A DNA stretch of 64,000 bases from Geoglobus acetivorans (GTDB lineage Archaea > Halobacteriota > Archaeoglobi > Archaeoglobales > Archaeoglobaceae), in contig NZ_CP009552.1 in assembly GCF_000789255.1 (NCBI RefSeq), forward strand, positions 1,488,001-1,552,000. The letters run 5' to 3'. This document shows, piece by piece, positions 63,891 to 64,000 of this stretch (positions are counted from its first letter, which is position 1; the number at the start of each line of letters is the position of its first letter). The position numbers and the translations under genes were made by a program. The notes under the pieces are model-generated. The model had not been told where the DNA came from. It saw only the letters and a program-made list of their open reading frames with translations, and did no database searches.

Positions 63891-64000
63891 TTAAAAAGCT
63901 ATGTCGAGGGGATAGTGGCAGGCAAAGCCGTGTTTTCCTTCGGTGATCTCCGGTTCCTCCTTTCTGCATCTGTCCTTTGCAAATGGGCAGCGTGGATGGA
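63891..64000 (-). CDS. oligopeptide/dipeptide ABC transporter ATPase, C-terminal end
   Basis: Only the last 35 codons are visible; the gene continues beyond the window. [17 protein letters not shown] and HGFACHYP form the conserved C-terminal oligopeptide-transporter motif with cysteines (often Fe-S binding in archaeal members), typical of OppD/DppD/OppF-type ATPases. The stop is TAA, read on the minus strand at 63893-63891. Confidence 0.8.
   Translation of the reverse strand, partial: HPRCPFAKDRCRKEEPEITEGKHGFACHYPLDIAF

Overview
The window looks like a chromosome segment of a hyperthermophilic, probably Fe(III)-respiring archaeon of the Archaeoglobales (Geoglobus/Ferroglobus/Archaeoglobus-like). 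This placement is inferred from gene content, not from a database search. Archaeal markers are a thermosome subunit, ribosomal proteins uS15 (archaeal type) and eS17, an archaeal Sec11-type signal peptidase, KptA, a class II HMG-CoA reductase, TATA/leaderless promoters, and PGF-CTERM-like C-termini on secreted proteins. The unusual load of multiheme c-type cytochromes is what points to a metal-reducing member of that order.

Layout. 1-6 kb: the tail of a NapH-like polyferredoxin, then cobalamin genes (cbiE, cbiX, SUMT, the cobalt ECF transporter cbiMNQO, cbiA) around a divergent promoter with a clear inverted repeat. 6-10 kb: a ferredoxin and housekeeping genes (kptA, DUF531, Mut7-C, HD hydrolase, birA, GNAT). 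10-15 kb: a five-gene branched-chain amino acid (Liv-type) ABC transporter split over a divergent promoter, with a PGF-CTERM-anchored binding protein. 15-20 kb: an archaeal HTH regulator, the thermosome, and a compact operon of an actin-like (ParM-like) ATPase, a ribbon-helix-helix protein and a luciferase-like protein. 20-23 kb: a frameshifted multiheme cytochrome remnant beside an intact octaheme HAO-like cytochrome. 23-29 kb: leuB/leuD, an XTP pyrophosphatase, uS15, DUF1284, DUF371, a coiled-coil protein and glyA.

30-49 kb is the accessory, respiration-related part. It starts with a PadR/SdpI-like pair with a palindrome on the PadR start codon, a CcmC-like membrane protein and an OFA-family MFS transporter. 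Next comes a run of minus-strand genes for secreted multiheme cytochromes: two related two-cytochrome units that share a perfect 473-bp repeat, with a lipoprotein and a Pro/Thr-rich surface protein in the same operon. A giant 1816-residue cytochrome follows, with about 31 CxxCH motifs plus CX4CH and CX5CH. After it lie a surface beta-propeller protein, a signal peptidase operon with a CARDB-type surface protein, and a hexaheme cytochrome. Together these could form a conduit from the membrane through the cell surface to extracellular acceptors; that role is inferred.

49-64 kb returns to core functions: pheS, a cobamide uptake/salvage operon (btuC, btuD, cbiZ, btuF), a divergent pair for the archaeal mevalonate pathway (a UbiD-family enzyme, possibly anhydromevalonate phosphate decarboxylase, and HMG-CoA reductase), eS17, dapA, dapB, a SHOCT protein, two-subunit fumarase, a FilR1-like regulator, endonuclease III, a HAD phosphatase and the end of an Opp/Dpp ATPase. 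Two decayed stretches (about 56.97-57.48 kb and 58.6-59.04 kb) hold broken coding sequence. I found no rRNA, tRNA, CRISPR array or insertion sequence.
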